A stretch of DNA of 64,000 nt from an uncultured Alphaproteobacteria bacterium (GCA_910584385.1 CAJUAK010000001.1:62001-126000), one strand, 5' to 3'. Positions 33,694 to 43,432 are shown, counted from the stretch's first letter. Numbers and translations are program-made. Notes: generated by a model not told the origin, from the sequence alone.

Positions 33694-34941
33694 ATGTTTT
33701 TTTCCAAGTTTGAACGCTTGGCTGCCAGGCGCTATCTGCATGCTAAGAGGAAAGAAGGCTTTATTTCTGTTATTACCGGATTTGCATTTACCGGAATTGC
33801 TCTTGGCGTAGCGACGCTAATTATCGTTATGTCTGTTATGAACGGTTTTCGTGCGGAGCTTTTAGGGCGCATTTTGGGAATCAACGGACATATAGGAATT
33901 CAGGCGCCGCCGAACCAGCCGTTTAACAATTATCGGCAGGCCGTTGCGGAAATGGAAAAATTTAATCATGTGAAAATTGTTTTGCCGCTTATTGAAAAAC
34001 AGCTGCTGGCGAGTTCGGGGCGTTCTTCCGAAGGCGTTATGCTGAGAGGAATTTCAGCCGCTGATTTACAAAAAAAAGAAATATTGAGAGATGCTGTCAA
34101 TTCGGTTGATTTGGCAGATTTTGAGGGCGATAATATTTTGGTGGGTTCCCGCTTGGCTCAAAAGATGGGGCTGCGCGTGGGGGATGAATTGACTTTGATT
34201 TCCCCTAACGGAAAAATTACGGCATTTGGAACGGTGCCCAGAATGAAAACTTATCAGGTTATCGGCACTTTTGAAGTCGGTATGTTTGAATATGATGCCA
34301 ACTATATTTTTATGCCGCTGGAAGCTGCGCAGAAATTCTTTTCTATGCCGGATGCCGTAAGCCAGATAGATATCACGCTTGATGATGAAAAAGTTCTGTT
34401 GCCGGCGAAAAGTGCCATAAGCGAGAGTATTGGCGGAGCAGGGTATGTCTATGACTGGAAACAAACGAATGCGGCATTTTTTAATGCGGTTGATGTTGAG
34501 CGCAATGTGATGTTTTTGATTTTGACCCTGATTATTTTGGTGGCGGCATTTAATATTATTACCGGGTTGATTATGCTGGTAAAAGACAAGGGGCGGGATA
34601 TTGCTGTGCTGCGCACCATGGGAGCAACAAAAGGGATGATTATGCGCATTTTCTTCCTGGATGGCGCATTTATTGGTGTTGTCGGAACGTTTATCGGCGT
34701 TGTTCTTGGCGTGTTGTTCTGCTTTAATATTGAAAATATCCGCCAGTTGCTGCAAAAAATGGCAGGGCGGGATTTGTTTTCGGCAGAAATTTATTTTCTG
34801 TCGCAGCTGCCGGCAAAGGTTGAAGTAACGGAAGTGGCTGTGGTGGCTGGTATGTCTTTGCTTTTATGTTTTTTGGCGACATTATATCCGGCTTATCGTG
34901 CCGCGCGTTTTGATCCGGTGGAGGCTTTGCGTTATGAATAA
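33694..34941 (+). CDS. lolC: Lipoprotein-releasing ABC permease LolC/E
   Basis: Inner-membrane subunit of the Lol transporter that extracts outer-membrane lipoproteins for LolA. Four hydrophobic segments: one near residues 25-50, a large periplasmic domain, then three near the C-terminus. Family marks: AARRYLHAKRKEGFISVI at the start, AAFNIITGLIMLVKDKGRDI, LRTMGATKGMIMRIF and the terminal YRAARFDPVEALRYE. 415 residues. Only one LolC/E-type gene is present, as in many alphaproteobacteria. Its last 8 nt overlap lolD. Confidence 0.95.
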   Translation: MFFSKFERLAARRYLHAKRKEGFISVITGFAFTGIALGVATLIIVMSVMNGFRAELLGRILGINGHIGIQAPPNQPFNNYRQAVAEMEKFNHVKIVLPLIEKQLLASSGRSSEGVMLRGISAADLQKKEILRDAVNSVDLADFEGDNILVGSRLAQKMGLRVGDELTLISPNGKITAFGTVPRMKTYQVIGTFEVGMFEYDANYIFMPLEAAQKFFSMPDAVSQIDITLDDEKVLLPAKSAISESIGGAGYVYDWKQTNAAFFNAVDVERNVMFLILTLIILVAAFNIITGLIMLVKDKGRDIAVLRTMGATKGMIMRIFFLDGAFIGVVGTFIGVVLGVLFCFNIENIRQLLQKMAGRDLFSAEIYFLSQLPAKVEVTEVAVVAGMSLLLCFLATLYPAYRAARFDPVEALRYE

Positions 34942-35665
34942 AGTTATGAAACCGACCCTGGAATTGAAAAAAGTCAGTAAAACCTTTGTTCAGGGGTCGC
35001 AGAAACTTGAAGTTTTGCAAGGAGTTGACTTAGAAATCAACCAGGGCGAAATTGTTGCTTTGGTGGGGCCGTCAGGATCTGGAAAATCTACTCTTTTGCA
35101 AATTGCCGGCTTATTGGAACAGCCCGGAAAAGGCGAGGTTTTGCTGGACGGACAAAAATGCGGCAAACTTGGCGATGGTTTAAGGACGGCGCTGCGCCGG
35201 GATTATCTAGGCTTTGTTTACCAATACCATAATCTGCTTGCTGATTTTGATGCTTTGGAAAATGTTATGCTGCCTCAATTGATTGCCAATGTTCATCCGC
35301 GTGATGCCAGAGAAAAAGCGCAATGGCTTTTGAACAGGCTTGGCTTGTCTAAAAGGCTGAAACATCGTCCGGCGGAGCTTTCCGGCGGCGAGCAGCAGCG
35401 TGTGGCAATTGCCCGGGCTTTGGCGAATACGCCGAAATTGCTCCTTGCTGACGAACCGACAGGGAATCTTGACCCGAAAACGTCGGAAAGCGTTTTTGCA
35501 GAGTTGCTCTCTTTAGTCCGCGAGACAGGATTGTCTGCGCTTATTGCCACCCACAATATGGAATTGGCTGACCGTATGGACCGCACGGTGCGTTTGGAAA
35601 ACGGCAAATTGGTCGATATGCGCGCGTCCCAGTTCATTTCTTCTGAAACAAAGAATTTTTATTAA
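34934..35665 (+). CDS. lolD: Lipoprotein-releasing ABC ATPase LolD
   Basis: ATPase that powers the LolC/E permease. Walker A GPSGSGKST, Q-loop YQYHNLLADFDALENV (LolD-type), signature LSGGEQQRVAIARAL, Walker B LLLADEPTGNLD and the H-loop IATHN are all visible. 243 residues from the ATG at 34934, which overlaps the end of lolC; the next in-frame Met is at 34946. Operon with lolC. Confidence 0.95.
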   Translation: MNKVMKPTLELKKVSKTFVQGSQKLEVLQGVDLEINQGEIVALVGPSGSGKSTLLQIAGLLEQPGKGEVLLDGQKCGKLGDGLRTALRRDYLGFVYQYHNLLADFDALENVMLPQLIANVHPRDAREKAQWLLNRLGLSKRLKHRPAELSGGEQQRVAIARALANTPKLLLADEPTGNLDPKTSESVFAELLSLVRETGLSALIATHNMELADRMDRTVRLENGKLVDMRASQFISSETKNFY

Positions 35666-35774
35666 GCGTGGCCGTAAACAGAATATTTACAATGAAGCGG
35701 TCGGTTTTGCCAGAATCATGAATAATGCCGGCAAAAGCAAATCAAAATAAGGGGATTAAACGCTAAAAAAGTTC

Positions 35775-35803
35775 TTGCAATTTAGGGAAGGGTGGTGTAT
35801 AAA
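35775..35803 (+). promoter_or_regulatory. Promoter of rpmI-rplT
   Basis: CTTGCAA (TTGCAA 35775-35780), exactly 17 nt, TATAAA (35798-35803) with TG immediately before it. Strong-looking, as expected for ribosomal protein genes. Confidence 0.65.
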
Positions 35804-35809
35804 CCCTCC

Positions 35810-35886
35810 GTTATGAGTGGTTCGGGCGAATTGGCATGCCTGACGACTCGTTAAAATCCAAGTAATTTTGTTTGAAAGGGATTAAA
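35810..35886 (+). promoter_or_regulatory. Structured mRNA leader of rpmI-rplT
   Basis: Between the predicted transcript start (about 35810) and the rpmI ATG lies a hairpin at 35815-35849: GAGT pairs with ACTC, then after a small internal loop TCGGG with CCTGA, capped by a loop containing GGCATG. In other bacteria L20 represses its own operon through a leader RNA; a similar role here is inference. Confidence 0.45.
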
Positions 35887-36084
35887 ATGCCTAAAATGAA
35901 AACCAAGAGTTCCGTAAAAAAACGCATCAGCGCTACCGGAACTGGCAAATTAAAGAGAAATTTTGCTAAAAAGAGACACTGCCTCTTCTGCAAAACCCAG
36001 AAAATGAAAAGACAAGCACGTGGTACGACTTTGCTTTCTGCATCCGATACCAAGATTGTTAAACAATTTTTACCATATTTGTAG
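35887..36084 (+). CDS. rpmI: 50S ribosomal protein L35
   Basis: Small basic ribosomal protein. MPKMKTKSSVKKRISATGTG and the C-terminal SDTKIVKQFLPYL are characteristic L35 sequences. 65 residues, normal. AAAGGGA supplies the ribosome site. Eleven nt upstream of rplT, the universal pairing; infC is not adjacent. Confidence 0.97.
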   Translation: MPKMKTKSSVKKRISATGTGKLKRNFAKKRHCLFCKTQKMKRQARGTTLLSASDTKIVKQFLPYL

Positions 36085-36095
36085 GGAGAAGATAG

Positions 36096-36455
36096 ATGTC
36101 TCGTATTAAAAGAGGAACAACGGCTCATGCCCGCCACAAGAAAATTTTGGGTATGGCTAAAGGCTATCGCGGCCGTTCTAAAAATGTATTCAGAGTTGCT
36201 GTTGAAAAAGTTGAAAAAGCTTTACAATATGCTTATCGCGACAGACGCGCCAAGAAGAGAAGCTTCCGTGCTTTGTGGATTCAGAGAATTAATGCTGCCG
36301 TCCGCATGCATGATATGACTTACTCCCGATTTATGAGCGGGCTCACCAAGGCTGGTATTGAGCTTGATCGTAAAGTTTTGGCCGATATCGCCTTAAAAGA
36401 GCCCCAAGCTTTTGCTAAGTTGGTAGATTCTGCCAAGTCGGCTCTTTCTAAGTAA
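36096..36455 (+). CDS. rplT: 50S ribosomal protein L20
   Basis: Early-assembling 23S rRNA binding protein. MSRIKRGTTAHARHKKIL, AKGYRGRSKNVFRVA and YRDRRAKKRSFRALWIQRIN are diagnostic. 119 residues, normal. Good ribosome site (AGGGAGA). Second gene of the rpmI-rplT operon; pheS follows after a hairpin. Confidence 0.97.
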   Translation: MSRIKRGTTAHARHKKILGMAKGYRGRSKNVFRVAVEKVEKALQYAYRDRRAKKRSFRALWIQRINAAVRMHDMTYSRFMSGLTKAGIELDRKVLADIALKEPQAFAKLVDSAKSALSK

Positions 36456-36478
36456 GAATAACAAAGTCAGAAAAAATC

Positions 36479-36516
36479 TAAGAGAGTCGCTCCAGGTGGA
36501 GGGGCTCTCTTGTCTT
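36479..36516 (+). terminator. Hairpin between rplT and pheS (terminator or attenuator)
   Basis: AAGAGAG pairs with CTCTCTT and CTCC with GGAG inside it, followed by TGTCTTTT. It may terminate rplT messages or attenuate readthrough into pheST. No Phe-rich leader peptide was found. Confidence 0.65.
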
Positions 36517-36539
36517 TTAAAACCTTTTGAGGTGTTTAT

Positions 36540-37643
36540 ATGGAAAATATTGAGGAATTAAAGCAAAATCTGGTCGCTGAAATTATGGCTGCCGCAGATG
36601 TGAAGCAGCTTGAAGATATCCGTATTGCCGTTTTGGGCAAAAAAGGGCGGATTACCGAAATGATGAAGAATCTGGGAAGCCTTTCGGTTGAGGAAAAGAA
36701 AGAAATGGGCAAGGGCCTGAATATCCTTAAATCTGAAGTGGAAAATGCTTTGAACGTGCAAAAAGACCGGCTCGCAGAGCAAGAGCTTAATGCTCGCTTA
36801 AGCAATGAAAAAATTGATGTAACTTTGCCTGGGCGCCCTGAAGTGCAGGGGCGTATCCATCCGGTTTCGCAAATTTATGAGGAAGTTGTTGCCATTTTTG
36901 GCCAGATGGGGTTTGAAGTTGCAGAAGGACCGGATATTGAAGACCAGTTTCATAATTTTAATGCCCTTAATATGCCGGCAAACCACCCGGCCCGGCAAAT
37001 GCAGGATACCTTTTACATCCCTAATCCCGAAAGTTCGGATTTTGATGACAGTTTTGTGGTGCGCACCCATACTTCTCCCGTGCAAATCCGCACGATGGAA
37101 AAGAAACAGCCGCCTATTAGAATTATTGCGCCGGGGCGCACATACCGTTCGGATTATGATGCGACGCATACGCCAATGTTTCATCAGGTGGAAGGCCTGG
37201 TTATTGATAAGACAACGACAATGGCGAACCTTAAAGGCTGTTTGTATGATTTTGTAAAAGCATTTTTTGAGCTTGATGAGATTCCCGTGCGTTACCGCCC
37301 GTCTTATTTTCCGTTTACGGAGCCTTCTGCGGAAATGGATATCGGCTGCCTGAAAACTAAAACGGAGCTGAAAATCGGCGCTGGAAACGATTGGCTTGAA
37401 ATTTTGGGCTGCGGCATGGTGCATCCGAATGTTTTGCGCGCCGGCGGCATTGATCCGGACGAATATCAGGGATTTGCTTTTGGCGTGGGAATTGACCGCC
37501 TGGCAATGCTGAAATATGGCATTCCGGATTTGCGTACATTTTTTGAATCTGATGTGCGTTGGTTAAAACATTATGGATTTAATCCTTTGGATATGGCCTC
37601 AATGACAGGCGGTTTGAGCAATAATGGAGGAGCAGCAAGATGA
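36540..37643 (+). CDS. pheS: Phenylalanyl-tRNA synthetase alpha subunit
   Basis: Catalytic subunit that charges tRNA-Phe. N-terminal coiled coil (about residues 1-85) with VLGKKGRITEMMKNLG, then class II motifs: motif 2 region RTHTSPVQIRTM and ITAPGRTYRSD-like IIAPGRTYRSDYDATH, and motif 3 GFAFGVGIDRLAMLKYGIPD (here written as GFAFGVGIDRLAM and KYGIPD). 367 residues, slightly longer than average owing to a C-terminal tail after LKHYGFNP. TGA overlaps the pheT ATG by 4 nt. Confidence 0.97.
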   Translation: MENIEELKQNLVAEIMAAADVKQLEDIRIAVLGKKGRITEMMKNLGSLSVEEKKEMGKGLNILKSEVENALNVQKDRLAEQELNARLSNEKIDVTLPGRPEVQGRIHPVSQIYEEVVAIFGQMGFEVAEGPDIEDQFHNFNALNMPANHPARQMQDTFYIPNPESSDFDDSFVVRTHTSPVQIRTMEKKQPPIRIIAPGRTYRSDYDATHTPMFHQVEGLVIDKTTTMANLKGCLYDFVKAFFELDEIPVRYRPSYFPFTEPSAEMDIGCLKTKTELKIGAGNDWLEILGCGMVHPNVLRAGGIDPDEYQGFAFGVGIDRLAMLKYGIPDLRTFFESDVRWLKHYGFNPLDMASMTGGLSNNGGAAR

Positions 37644-40033
37644 AATTTACACTCTCATGGCTAAAAGAGCATTTGGATACGGATGCCGGTGTGGAAGAAA
37701 TTGCAGACGCTTTAACAAAAATCGGTTTGGAGGTTGAGGAAGTTTTTAACCCTGCCAATAACTTAAAAGGTTTTGTTACAGCAAAAGTTGAAACTTATGA
37801 AAGACATCCAGACTCTGACCATTTGGGGCTTTTGTGCGTCAATACAGGCAAAGAGAAGCTGCAGGTTGTTTGCGGTGCGCCAAATTGCCGCCAGGGTTTG
37901 GTTGGCGTTTTTGCGCCGGTCGGAACGCTCATTCCTTGTTATAATGAGGTTTTAAAAGTTGGTAAAATCCGCGGTGTGGAAAGCTTTGGCATGATGTGTT
38001 CTGAAAAAGAGCTGGGCATTGGCGAAGACCATACCGGAATTATCGAATTGCCGGAAAACACGGAAATTGGCTTGCCTGCGGCGGATGTTTTGGCAATAGA
38101 TCCGGTTATTGAAATTTCTATTACGCCGAACCGGGCAGAGTGTCTTGGTGTGCGCGGTGTGGCCAGGGATTTGGCTGCTGCCGGCATGGGGCGTTTAAAG
38201 CCTTTGAAGATTTCACGTCCAAACAGCAGCTTCAAGAGCCCGATTAAGGTTAAGATTGAAGATTTTAACAGCTGCCCCGTTTATGCCGGACGCTATATCC
38301 GCAATGTAAACAATCAGGCGGAAACGCCGAAATGGATGAAGGACCGTTTGGCTGCGATTGGCTTGCGTTCTATTTCTCCGCTGGTGGATATTACAAATTA
38401 TATCAACTTTGATATGGCTCGTCCGCTGCACGTTTTTGATGCGGACAGGCTGAATGGCGATATTTGCGTGCGGATGGCAAAAGATGGTGAAAAATTTACA
38501 TCTTTGGAAGGCAAGGATTATGTTTTGGACAACCAGTCCCTCGGTATTTGCGATGAGGATGGCATTCAGTGCCTCGGCGGTATTATGGGCGGTACGGAAA
38601 AAGGCTGTTTTCCGGAAACAAAAAATGTTTTTGTAGAATGCGCTTTGTTTAAACCGGAATGTATTGCCCGGACGGGACGCAAGTTCCAGATTGATTCGGA
38701 TTCACGCTATCGTTATGAGCGTTGGGTCGATCCGCGTTCTAATGTTTTGGGTGCAGATTACGCGGCAAATCTGATTTTGGAAATTTGCGGCGGCGAAGCA
38801 TCTGATTTGGAAATTGCCGGAACAGAAGATGATTTCAAACCAGCTAAGGCTTCTATCCGTCCTGAAAGGGTTAAACAGCTTATCGGCATTGAGGTGAGCA
38901 AGGAACAGATTGTTGATATTCTGACAAAGCTTGGTTTTGAAACATCAGTTGAAGGCGATAAGATTAATGCCGTTTCTCCGAGCTGGAGAGGCGATATAGA
39001 AGGCGAGCATGACTTGGTTGAAGAAGTTGTGCGTATGATTGGCCTGGATAATATTCCTGCGGTTTCTTTGCCTCATGACAAGTTTCCCAAGCAGACATTG
39101 TCTCCGGCGCAGCGCCGCAATGTAACGGTTAAGCATGAATTGGCCAGCCGCGGGATGTTTGAAACCGTAACATGGAGTTTTACTGATTCAAAATTGGCTG
39201 AGCTGTTCCGCAAGGGCAAAGATGCCGTTAAATTGTATAATCCGATTACGGCGGAATTAGATGAAATGCGCCCTTCCGTTTTGCCTAATTTGCTGCTTGG
39301 CGTTAAAAACAATGCAGCTAAAGGGCAGGGGAATGTTTCTTTATTTGAAGTCGGTCCGGAATTCTACGGATGCAGGCCGGGTGAACAGGTTATGGTTGCT
39401 GCCGGCGTCCGCTATGGCATGACGGCTAAAAAAAGCTGGCTTGGCGACATCCGCCCCTTTGACGTGTTTGATGTTAAGGCTGATGCTTTAGCTGCGATTG
39501 CTGCGGCAAACGGCCCTTGGGAAAATGCGCAAATCAGTTTTGACGCGCCTTCTTATTACCATCCGGGACGCAGTGGCGTTTTGCGCTTAGGACGCAATGC
39601 CATCGCCTATTTTGGCGAATTGCATCCGGCTGTGTTGAAAAAGTTTGGCTTAAAACAGCGTGCCCAGGCTTTTGAGGTGATTTTGGGCAATATTCCCGAA
39701 CCGCGCCAGGCTCAGGATAAAGCGAAGAAAAAGATTGCCCTTTCTTCTTTGCAGCCGGTTGACAAGGATATGGCCTTTGTTATGGATAAAAAAGTTTTGG
39801 CAACAGATGTTTTGGCTGCGGCAAGAACAGCTGACCGCGAGTTTATTACGGATGTCCGTATTTTTGACGTCTATGAAGGCGATAACCTGCCGGAAGATAA
39901 AAAGTCTTTGGCACTCAGCGTTATTTTCCAGCCGAAAGAGAATACGTTTACGGATAAAGATATTGAAACTTTAATGAATAAAGTAATTGAGAATGTTCGT
40001 AAAAAAACCGGCGGAATTATCCGGGATGCATAA
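37640..40033 (+). CDS. pheT: Phenylalanyl-tRNA synthetase beta subunit
   Basis: Editing and tRNA-binding subunit. Order of domains: N-terminal tRNA-binding OB fold (about residues 40-155, with VVCGAPNCRQGLVGVFAPVG in it), B3/B4 editing domain, B5 domain, a catalytic-like core with GMFETVTWSF, and a C-terminal ferredoxin-like anticodon-binding domain ending in VRKKTGGIIRDA. 797 residues, normal. Coupled to pheS by ATGA overlap; ends at a terminator. Confidence 0.97.
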   Translation: MKFTLSWLKEHLDTDAGVEEIADALTKIGLEVEEVFNPANNLKGFVTAKVETYERHPDSDHLGLLCVNTGKEKLQVVCGAPNCRQGLVGVFAPVGTLIPCYNEVLKVGKIRGVESFGMMCSEKELGIGEDHTGIIELPENTEIGLPAADVLAIDPVIEISITPNRAECLGVRGVARDLAAAGMGRLKPLKISRPNSSFKSPIKVKIEDFNSCPVYAGRYIRNVNNQAETPKWMKDRLAAIGLRSISPLVDITNYINFDMARPLHVFDADRLNGDICVRMAKDGEKFTSLEGKDYVLDNQSLGICDEDGIQCLGGIMGGTEKGCFPETKNVFVECALFKPECIARTGRKFQIDSDSRYRYERWVDPRSNVLGADYAANLILEICGGEASDLEIAGTEDDFKPAKASIRPERVKQLIGIEVSKEQIVDILTKLGFETSVEGDKINAVSPSWRGDIEGEHDLVEEVVRMIGLDNIPAVSLPHDKFPKQTLSPAQRRNVTVKHELASRGMFETVTWSFTDSKLAELFRKGKDAVKLYNPITAELDEMRPSVLPNLLLGVKNNAAKGQGNVSLFEVGPEFYGCRPGEQVMVAAGVRYGMTAKKSWLGDIRPFDVFDVKADALAAIAAANGPWENAQISFDAPSYYHPGRSGVLRLGRNAIAYFGELHPAVLKKFGLKQRAQAFEVILGNIPEPRQAQDKAKKKIALSSLQPVDKDMAFVMDKKVLATDVLAAARTADREFITDVRIFDVYEGDNLPEDKKSLALSVIFQPKENTFTDKDIETLMNKVIENVRKKTGGIIRDA

Positions 40034-40037
40034 AATA

Positions 40038-40065
40038 AGGGAGGCTTTAAGCCTCCTTTGTTTTT
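40038..40065 (+). terminator. Terminator of pheST
   Basis: GGAGGC (40040-40045) pairs with GCCTCC (40051-40056), flanked by A-rich and TTTGTTTTT sequence. The stop of the convergent gene lies within the loop. Confidence 0.8.
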
Positions 40066-41411
40066 GATATTTTTTCCAAAGCGAGTTGATTGACATGCAT
40101 GGCAATTTTTTTAAGGCTGTTGTTGTTTAATGTGCCGTTAACGGCCATGCGGATAATTGTTTGAAAAGCCGCAAAATTCGGCGACCGGTTGTTTTTTGCT
40201 GTTACATTTTGCCAGCGGTGCCCGTTTCTATCGTTAATTTCTTTTGATATCTTGTTATGGTGCGAATCATAAATGACGGGGGCGGCGGGAAGCTCTAATG
40301 CCAAAATGCCGTCTTTGCCGTTATGGGGCGTGAATTTTGCCTTGCCGATGTCTTGGCCGGTTAGATGCACTTTTTCATATATTTCCGGAAAATTGCAACG
40401 GACTGTCGCCTCCGGATTGTTTTCATCTTTAGAATTGCATAAAATGGCGGTTTGGTGGTAATCCGGATTTTGTTCCAAAGGCATAAAGGCATAGCTGATG
40501 AAATTTATATTTTTTAATGCAGCTGCGGTTTCTTCCGGCGTATAAAGCTGTTGCGCCAATGATTTGAATGCTTTTAAGCAGCGGTGGGCGTTGGCGGCTC
40601 CGGCGCAATAGCCGAGAATAACCATGTTTTTCATGTTTTCAGAAAATTTTTCCGGAGAATGGGGCTTGCCGCCGGTTATTTTGCCGTCTTCATCAAAGGA
40701 CAGGTTTTTACCCAGAAACTGGTGCCAGTATTTTTCAACGTAAATTAAATCGGCTTCGTTATATAGTTCCGGACTGTTTATGGTTCCGAGCATTTCCGGA
40801 ACGGCAATCTCTTCGGGGTAGGCGGTGGGAAAGCAAGTGTTATAAATTTGCATGTTTTCCTGTTTAAGAACCGGGCTTTCCAGCAAGTCTTTCAAATAAT
40901 GGCGCAGATTTTTTTCTGCATTTTGAGGGTTATTTTCATCATCCCGGCTGACGCCGAAAACGAAAATGTTTTTTTGCCGGGGCGAAGCCTCTTGTGCGGG
41001 GATGAGCGCTGTGCCTTTTTGTTGAAAGGCGCTGTAGTCATATATTGTGCTATATTTGGGAAATGTTTTTGCAAGCAGGCCGCCGATATTATCGAAAAGG
41101 GCGATTATTTCCGGAGATATGCTGTCTTTCGATTTTATGTTGGGAATATAGCGGCTCCCTGCAATCATTATTGCGCGCAAGCTTAGTGCAAAGTTTTTAA
41201 GCTTTTTGATATCCGCCGGATGATGTTTCTCATTGATGTGGAGCGGCTTCTCTCCTGCCGGGGCAGCCTTTTCAAAAAAGCTGTTTAAATGTTTTGCCAG
41301 GGTGAAAAGGAATTTGTTTTCCTGTGGCGAAGAGGGCACTGTTTCCGGTTGTTCTGGGAAATTGTGCATGAATACCTGATAAAAAAGCGAGGCAAAAGGA
41401 TTTCTTTCCAT
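40047..41411 (-). CDS. Protein of unknown function with a hydrolase-like Cys elbow (454 aa)
   Basis: Family not recognised. No signal peptide. Around residue 268 the segment MVILGYCAGAANAHRCL looks like an alpha/beta-hydrolase nucleophile elbow (G-x-nucleophile-x-G) with Cys in place of Ser, as in dienelactone hydrolases. An upstream strand IFVFGVSRDDENN precedes it. Candidate acid and His residues cannot be picked with confidence. Start set at 41411, where GGAG lies 7 nt upstream; in-frame ATGs at 41423 and 41435 are alternatives. Convergent with pheT. Confidence 0.75.
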   Translation of the reverse strand: MERNPFASLFYQVFMHNFPEQPETVPSSPQENKFLFTLAKHLNSFFEKAAPAGEKPLHINEKHHPADIKKLKNFALSLRAIMIAGSRYIPNIKSKDSISPEIIALFDNIGGLLAKTFPKYSTIYDYSAFQQKGTALIPAQEASPRQKNIFVFGVSRDDENNPQNAEKNLRHYLKDLLESPVLKQENMQIYNTCFPTAYPEEIAVPEMLGTINSPELYNEADLIYVEKYWHQFLGKNLSFDEDGKITGGKPHSPEKFSENMKNMVILGYCAGAANAHRCLKAFKSLAQQLYTPEETAAALKNINFISYAFMPLEQNPDYHQTAILCNSKDENNPEATVRCNFPEIYEKVHLTGQDIGKAKFTPHNGKDGILALELPAAPVIYDSHHNKISKEINDRNGHRWQNVTAKNNRSPNFAAFQTIIRMAVNGTLNNNSLKKIAMHVNQLALEKISKTKEA

Positions 41412-41472
41412 AATATGCTCCATATTGTTATGCATATTATTGTAACCTTTTTAAGCTTTTTTGTCTATAGAA

Positions 41473-43275
41473 TTATTCAGCGGTTATTTCAGAGATTTTT
41501 GTTGTGATGGAGATGGCGTCAAAATCAGGTGCCGGATTTTCCTGCAAGCCGTTTTTGATTTTATTTTCAACATCTTTTATAATCAATTCGCCGCTGTCGT
41601 CTTTCATTGTTAAAGCATGGCGCCACTGAAAACGGGCTTCGTTTTGCCGGTTTACAAACCAATAGGCATCGCCTAAATGCTCGCTGATTAGCGCGTTTGC
41701 GGGTTCAAGGTCTGCGGCTTTTTCAAGATAAGACACGGCATTGTCATAGTACCCCAGGCGGTATAATGCCCAGCCTAGACTATCTGTAACATGTCCGTCA
41801 TTGGGAGCCTGATTATAAGCGTCAACAATCATGGAAAACGCGGTTTCAATGTTTTTTCCCTGTTTTATCCAGCTGTAGCCGAGATAGTTTAAGACCAGGT
41901 AATTATTTCCGCTGAGCTTGAGGGCTGTCTTAAAGCTTTTCTCGGCTTTGTCCCATTCGCTGTTTCTTTCATAAGAAATGCCCAAGGCATAAAACAGCAC
42001 CCAATGCATTTTTTCAATTTTAGGAAGTTTGGAAATGGCTGTTTCATAATATTTTATTGCTTCTTTCTGATTGTCTTTTATGCGCAGGACATCCCCCAAG
42101 TTAAGGTATACCTTGTAGTCGTTGACATTGTTGTCGATAATCAGCGTTTTTAATAGGATTTCTGCTGCGTTATAATCTTCCATGATAATGTAATTATTGG
42201 CGCGTTTGAGCTGGATTGTGTTGTAAATGGGGGAAGACTTGTCAATTTTGTTGTAAACGTCATTGGCTTCTTTATACATTTCCCGCGTTTCCATAATGTC
42301 TGCCAACAGCAGCAACGCCAGGTCGTTTTTGGGGTTGGCATAAAGGCTCATGGCGGTATACATATGCGCCATTTCCAAAGTGTTGTTATTTTGGCGGTAT
42401 AAAGTGGCGATTGCGTAGAGGGCATCCGAAAGCCCGATGCTTGCGCTGTTAATAATCGGTGCGGCGCTTTCTTTTCCTTTAACCGCGGCAATCTGCTTGG
42501 AAAGCGGGTTAAGGATGATTAGCAGCTGGTTGTTTGCACGGTATTTTTGGACAAGCTGCAATGCTTTTGCCTGCTGCCCCTGACGGAGATAAAAATTACA
42601 AATGATTTCAAGCGTCCTGAGCGACATTTCCATGTTTTCGTTATTGAGGATTGTCTCATAATTTTCCGCAGCGGCCTTTGAATCTCCGAGATAGTCGTTT
42701 ATCATGCCGGCATGCAGGTAGTATAACGAATTAAACAGTTTTTCCTTCTTTAAGGGGGCTAAAGCCTTAATTGCCTGGGCAGCATCTTGTTTTCCGGCAT
42801 AGGCCCAGGCATTCAGCAGAGGCGTGATGAGCAGCGGATAAATTTCGCCTTTCATTTTTGAGGAATATTTTAAGGCCTCGTCATATTTGCCATTATGAAT
42901 ATTGCTTACGGCAAGGGGAACATATACAAAAGGGTTCTTTTCGCCATTTTGGATGGACAGCTTGGCATAGCGGGCAGCTTCGTCCAGGCGTTCCTGCATT
43001 GTCAGCATCAGAAAAACCTGCTGCAGAAGCTGCGGGTTGTCAGGATTTTTTTCCAGAATCTGCATATAATAATTGGAAGCATTGTTAAAATCGTGCCGCA
43101 GGTGAGCAACACGCCCGGCAACATAGGCGCCATAGGAATCTTTGCCGGAAGGCGCGGCAGGTTTCGGCTGTTCGGGCATATTTGTGTGCGACTCGCCCAT
43201 GCCGCCGTTGTTGGAGCAGGAAGTAAAAAATGCAAGACCTACCATAAATAAGCTGATGAATCCTATTTTTGCCAT
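41473..43275 (-). CDS. TPR-repeat lipoprotein (600 aa)
   Basis: Lipoprotein signal with lipobox FTSC (Cys20), then a short Pro-rich linker and about ten to twelve TPR-like helix pairs spanning residues 45-580, for example HWVLFYALGISYERNSEWDKAEKSF (in parts: YALGISYERNSEWDKAE) and ALYRLGYYDNAVSYLEKAAD. TPR lipoproteins at the outer membrane usually scaffold assembly or secretion complexes. The organisation resembles alphaproteobacterial envelope TPR proteins; the partner is not known. Single gene. Confidence 0.9.
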   Translation of the reverse strand: MAKIGFISLFMVGLAFFTSCSNNGGMGESHTNMPEQPKPAAPSGKDSYGAYVAGRVAHLRHDFNNASNYYMQILEKNPDNPQLLQQVFLMLTMQERLDEAARYAKLSIQNGEKNPFVYVPLAVSNIHNGKYDEALKYSSKMKGEIYPLLITPLLNAWAYAGKQDAAQAIKALAPLKKEKLFNSLYYLHAGMINDYLGDSKAAAENYETILNNENMEMSLRTLEIICNFYLRQGQQAKALQLVQKYRANNQLLIILNPLSKQIAAVKGKESAAPIINSASIGLSDALYAIATLYRQNNNTLEMAHMYTAMSLYANPKNDLALLLLADIMETREMYKEANDVYNKIDKSSPIYNTIQLKRANNYIIMEDYNAAEILLKTLIIDNNVNDYKVYLNLGDVLRIKDNQKEAIKYYETAISKLPKIEKMHWVLFYALGISYERNSEWDKAEKSFKTALKLSGNNYLVLNYLGYSWIKQGKNIETAFSMIVDAYNQAPNDGHVTDSLGWALYRLGYYDNAVSYLEKAADLEPANALISEHLGDAYWFVNRQNEARFQWRHALTMKDDSGELIIKDVENKIKNGLQENPAPDFDAISITTKISEITAE

Positions 43276-43432
43276 TAGTGTATTACCTTGTTTGCCTATA
43301 ACCCTCTTATACTATATCTTTTTTTATCAGTTACAATATTTTTAATGCAAATATTCATAGATTGTGCAAATTTATGGCGATAAGACGGCAGTTGTGCTTG
43401 CAGAACATTTTTTATTTGATTAATTTATCAAT

